DNA from: Bryum argenteum
Taxonomy: Eukaryota; Streptophyta; Bryopsida; Bryales; Bryaceae
Reading direction: 5' to 3'
DNA: 64,000 nucleotides
NCBI GenBank assembly: GCA_037043015.1
Contig: CM073331.1
Span: 5,901,305 to 5,965,304, forward strand
Of the stretch, positions 59,467 through 64,000 are shown piece by piece (position 1 is the first letter of the stretch; each line of letters starts with the position of its first letter). A program made the position numbers and the translations under genes. The notes under the pieces were generated by a model that searched no databases, was not told the origin of the DNA, and saw only the letters and a list, made by a program, of their open reading frames with translations.

Positions 59467-61995
59467 AAGATTGTGAAGATTTGAAAGAATTCTTAAAACA
59501 ATAATATAATACCAATATCATGTCTTATAATATAAGAAAAAGACCCAGAAGGAAATTTTCAAAAGCTTTTGGACTTTGAAATGATAGAACTAAAACTTTC
59601 AAGTTGAAAAGTTGAAGAGTACGAAAGGCAAGAAGTTTAAAAGTATGAGAGTTTACAGAAAACATTTGAAGTTTGAGACAATCAAAATGCGATGGATTTC
59701 AAAAACATTCAATCTTGTCTTTACATGTTTTGAAAATGATATATTGATTGATAAATGACAAAATTTAATAAGAATGACGTGTAAATGATAATTGAGTCTC
59801 ACTATTGATGATTCTCTTACTACAAGTGAAGTCGCTTCCGTGCGATTTATATGGTCTAAAAGCATACATAGTCATCTGGTCTTATCTTTTAAATTTAAAA
59901 ATTTTAAGAAGTGTTATAGAAGACAAATTGTTGCAGGTATCATGGTTTGAATAATGGATGTATCTTACTGAAACGATTCTTCAAATACCTGATATACACG
60001 TGGATGAAAATACATGTACAAAAAGATTATTTAATGGTTTCTTCTTATTTAATATTTGAAACAATCATTTTAAAAATGAGTTGGAGTAAAGGTATTGATA
60101 GAGAAGTCAATGTTCAACCACCTTTCTACTTTTGTTAACGGAATATTTTCAATATATTCGTTAGGCTATTTGTGGTCTAGTCTATACCCGACATATATAG
60201 ACCCAACAAGCGCTTCACGGTAGTCTCACCATGTTGGTTCCCTATCGGACATAGTTAGAGTCATAGACTCATTTTGGACACCTGACTTTGTGACCGACTT
60301 GGTAGTCATGTCGGTTGATTTATTGTGATGAGCTTGGATATGATAGTCAGTCATACCCAACCGAGTATATTTATCCCCCTCCACTATGTGAAAGTTGTTG
60401 TTTGCTAATCTATTCTCACTTGGCTGGTAACCTCAATTGTTTTAATAAATAAATCCCTTAACACATATACAAGACTGTTATTGCAAAACACATGTACAAG
60501 AGCAAATAACTTTGATTTTGTTGTAATGGCATTGTTTTGAAAAAATGGCTCGGTATGACGTGCAAATAACGAAACAAATAATATATGTTTTTGTCAATTT
60601 TTAATCTCAAATGACAATATTTTTGAATTGCAATTGAAGAAACATTATTGGTCTTGAACGACCCTTGAGGAATATTTGCCCCTTCGACAAAATATCCTTG
60701 AGCGGTCGTTCAATAAAACCAATACAAGTTTTGAAATATTGCCCTTTGACCGGTTTTTAAGTGTTGTACCTATTTGACCATTTTTATTGTAGTTGAGAAA
60801 CATTGTTGAACGGCCATTAAGTAATATATTTTCACTTCAAATTTTTTTCCTCAATTGCCATTTAACAACAACAATATTTCTGAATTGCAAGTTTGGGAGT
60901 ATTGCCCTTTATCCGGTTTTTAAGTGTTCGACCGGTTTTATTGTAGTTGAGAAACATTGCTCTTCTTGAACGGCCATTGAGTAATATTTGCACTTTGAAG
61001 AAAGATTCTTTAAAGGCCATTCAACAACAACAATGTTTCTTGAACTGCAATTTAAGGAATATTGCCCATTGATTGGTTTACACCCATATTTTTTGAAAGG
61101 CAGTTAAAATATATCTATGCCTATATAATGACACGTTTTTAATATCACTCATACATAATATCAAATGATTTCTATAACATCACCAAAATTTCCTAATATC
61201 ACACATTTTGATGGTTTTTGGCCTTTGGAAACCGGTCAAAAGGCAATATTTTTGGAACTGGCGGTTAAGCGTTCTTGAACAATCGCTAAGGACTATTTTG
61301 TTGAAGGGTAAATATTTCTCAATGGCCATTCAAAAGCAACAATGTTTTAAAACTACACTCAAGAAATATTGTCCTTTGAGGTAAAAAAATTACAATGACC
61401 AAAACCTCTATTATTATTACTTTTTTTGCACCCCAAAATGTGCCATTTTAGAGAAATAACGCAATCTTAATAAAATTGAGGTTATTGTAAGGAAATTGAG
61501 AGTCTTTATTACAAGGTTATGTAAAACTCAAAAATGAAGAAAGTAAAGTCATTACGAATACTCCACCAATAAGTTATCTATGTTGTACTATTGGTGGCAG
61601 TGGTATATATTATCTATGAACAAGAACTTGATGTCAGAGTCAAAGAATGGGTTCTTAGAATCTTGTTTCCTTGCTTGTTGCATTGAATCTGAAAGGTAGA
61701 ACCCCATATTCGTTATATTGGGAAATATGCAGGACTTTGGGAGATTTAAGAGTTGAGAATAATCTAAAATATCGTTCAATGTTAAGCATAATGTACAAGA
61801 TCATGCATCAAACATGATATGAATATATGCAAATAAAGTCATCATTGTGAACAAATCATAGAAAAAGGATGGGAAGAAAAGAATATTCCATTTATTCGCT
61901 TGTGAATATCAATTATGATTCCCAAAATATGTCATACAAGAGTGATGACTATCGAATCTGTACACAACTCCTTCTGTGGCTAATAGACGTAACTA
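59467..61995. other. AT-rich intergenic stretch with degenerate repeats
   Basis: Between about 60640 and 61390, phrases such as TTGAACGGCCATT, ATTGCCCTTTGACCGG and GTAGTTGAGAAACATTG recur in varied order and orientation at roughly 100-250-bp spacing. They form no clean tandem array or bounded element. No gene is recognised elsewhere in the stretch. Confidence 0.5.
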
Positions 61996-62784
61996 CTACG
62001 GAGTTCCACCATAAGCGACAATACGAGATTGGATGAATGCTCGTTGACGCCGACCTGTCCAGCTAGAATCACTGTCTTGCACCAATGGACTATCAAGAAG
62101 GCGTTGCAGTCTTTCCCGACGCCGGTCCTCAATGCTTGACTTAGGTAGCGAGTGGCAACGGTTTTCTGACGAAGGCTTCATTGCTCCCTGTTCAGTGAAC
62201 TTCGAAGGACATGGTTTCGGACTCTCCAAAACACGATCCTGAACAAAACAAATCAATGTCCTTTCTTATAAGTGAACAAGCTAATAGATACATAAGAGCA
62301 ATAGGTAGCATTTGAGTCCAATGTATAAGAATTGTCTAACGTATTAGAGTGTACAAGAGTAGATCTACAAATAGATATTTGTTCTTGCAAACACTTAGCA
62401 AAGCATAGAATGGACACAGTGGAGTTATTTCTCAAGGGATGTAGAAACTAACCTTTACAAAAACTTCTTCAGAAATATCCACGTCAATGTCGTATAACAT
62501 ACGCAGATACGCTTGGTAGGCGTACATCTAATTTGAAGTGGAGAACCATTATGCTTTATCGTTGGAGGCCACACGAGGGAAGCGGATTGCAACACTTTCA
62601 GAGGTGATGAGTGAGTGACGGGGCTGTTAACTACTCCATCTTCTATCGCCATTGTCGAAAAATCCATGGTAGATTGAGCCGTTTCAGCAGACTGCAATAA
62701 AAGTCCTTTACTCCGGGGTGAAGGCCCAAAATCCTGAGCATTCATCAAAGAATCCAGAGAAGCACGACAATCACCTTGCGTAAT
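61996..62784 (-). CDS. Unrecognised multi-exon protein (partial model)
   Basis: Two minus-strand exons join well: 62453-62527 (MYAYQAYLRMLYDIDVDISE and on) and 61996-62238 (DRVLESPKPCPSKF to the stop after RIVAYGGTP), both phase 0. An upstream open segment from 62784, after an AAATAG acceptor (ITQGDCRASLDSLMNAQD), is Ser/Thr-rich and likely coding. Its donor is uncertain (GTAGTT near 62630 is one option). I recognise no domain; the end is rich in Arg and Ser (DRRRERLQRLL). It may be a separate gene or 3' exons of the HAD gene upstream, although that frame has its own stop 240 bp away. Confidence 0.45.
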
Positions 62785-63022
62785 CTATTTCAACAATATT
62801 CCAAACAAATCATCAATTATCCAGAGTACATAAAATTCATGCAGGAGAGGCTTGTCTTAAGAAAAACAAAAGATCACATTGTCTTCATATTCACAAAATG
62901 AAAATTTACAAACATATGAAAAGTCCCACTAATCTACTACAAGAGCTTCACATTCAAAGATACGAATTAAAATTAAACCAAAGAGTCAAAAACTACCCGA
63001 CAATAGAAAACGAATTAATTTT

Positions 63023-63983
63023 TCAATCTATTAAGGTCTTTTGTATATCATTATACAGATCTAATGATGCACGATCATCATATAACATGGCACGTCCAAA
63101 ATGAAACGATGACCGAAACTTGCTAAGGGGACCGTCGAACTCATGGAGCTCTAAGAGATATGGCAAAACCTCATCTAATAAAATAGAATCCTCGTTTGCC
63201 CCATTGTCCTTGTGAGACCAAGATGGTAGTAAAAGAACATTTTCACGCTGATTAAGCACGTGCTTAACCGGATTATCATCTATGATGAGCGTATTAGCCT
63301 CCGTATAAAAACCATCGAAGCTATTGAAGAGATGAGCTGACAAGGTCTTAAGGAAGATAGACTTCTGAGTTCCTGGTTCCTTCATGAACATTGGTCGGCT
63401 CCCACCAGATTTCAAGGGAATCTTGTCACAGTCTTCTTGACCAAGAATTCGTAGGGGCCTTATAGGGTTTATAGGACCAAAGAGAAAATCACAAATAGCT
63501 TCTGTGGTTGTTGTCATCATCGAACTCCAAACCGTGATGGTAGCGAACGATGCCAGCCGAGAGACGAAGTCCTTACAGTTGGGCCTCACCCATTCAAGCT
63601 TCTTCCCCACCTCGGTTGGCAACGTGGCGGAGTGAACACGGAAGTCACGGTTTTTGTATCCTTTAGCTTCCCAAGATGGGGTACAATTGCAGAGGATACC
63701 ATTGAGGTCGAGAACAACATTCAACCAAGTACCGGAGGGTTTCCTTGGAAACCGACCTATGCCTTCTCTAGAATTTAGATCATTGACCGATGCGTCGTTG
63801 ACCTGGATAGAAAACGGCGCACCACGACAAAATTACTAGGGATTTTTCGTCATTGGTTCGATGAATTCAATGACAAAATCATGTAATACAGCCCAACGAG
63901 GCCATGGTTTAGAGCAGAGTGTGTGGATTTGAATATACCTGATTATCATAATTGCTCTCCTCCAAGTCAACTTCGACACCCAT
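63023..63983 (-). CDS. FCP1/NIF-like HAD family protein
   Basis: Minus-strand exons 63939-63983 and 63023-63802 join in phase 0 and give at least 274 aa. The FCP1 homology domain starts with VVLDLNGIL (about 44-52), has TITVWSSM as motif II and TLIIDDNPVKH as the acidic motif IV. The usual second Asp of DxDx(T/V) is Asn here (DLNG), as in a plant branch of NLI-interacting-factor-like HAD proteins, so normal phosphatase activity is doubtful. Clients could be phosphoproteins; none can be named. The ATG at 63983 has no upstream in-frame stop before the window edge, so the true start may lie outside. Confidence 0.75.
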
Positions 63984-64000
63984 TGACCCAAGTGACTGCC

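Overview
The window looks like nuclear DNA of a bryophyte, most likely a moss. The genes are intron-rich with GT-AG splicing. One encodes a 497-aa ALDH21-type aldehyde dehydrogenase, a family best known from mosses. Others encode plant-specific proteins (EXECUTER, an ABI3/FUS3/LEC2-type B3 factor, AP2/ERF domains). Intergenic DNA is AT-rich and full of small DNA transposons, a tRNA-derived SINE, microsatellites and short tandem repeats. Exon maps were made by eye, requiring GT/AG borders, preserved reading frame and family conservation.

Positions 1-22,650 are an accessory region. Two tandem paralogues (313-2398 and 12241-15253, plus strand) encode an N-terminal helical region resembling the plant MLKL/DUF1221 (HeLo-like) domain, a complete TKL-type kinase, and, after an in-frame intron, an AP2/ERF DNA-binding domain with an acidic tail. 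The first copy has lost the tail. A third, inverted gene (20325-22281) carries the same AP2 and acidic exons behind an unrelated N-terminus. The two kinase copies share their 5' flanks, introns, a MITE in intron 2 and a copia fossil downstream, so the segment was duplicated as a block of about 11-12 kb.

Positions 22,650-28,400 are repeats plus a DNA-level fragment of the TAF7 gene. A housekeeping cluster follows: AP-2 adaptor sigma subunit (28464-30624, minus), RNA polymerase subunit RPABC5/NRPB10 (32830-34995, minus), TAF7 (35283-36505, plus, head-to-head with NRPB10, with an AT-AC U12-type intron) and ALDH21 (37247-39682, minus).

Positions 41,300-48,480 are again repeats, including a complete SINE. 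Then come EXECUTER (49276-53766, plus) and, convergent with it, the B3 factor (54770-57067, minus). After another repeat-rich stretch, the right edge holds an unrecognised multi-exon minus-strand gene (61996-62784) and an FCP1/NIF-like HAD protein (63023-63983) that may continue past the window.

Mobile DNA is mostly non-autonomous. There are at least eight elements bounded by TTAA with CCCY termini (piggyBac-like), a PIF/Harbinger MITE, a Mutator-like MITE with a 9-bp duplication, a Stowaway-like MITE, a fold-back element and three SINE copies. The retroelement pieces are short broken copia fossils. No tRNA, rRNA or CRISPR array was found.
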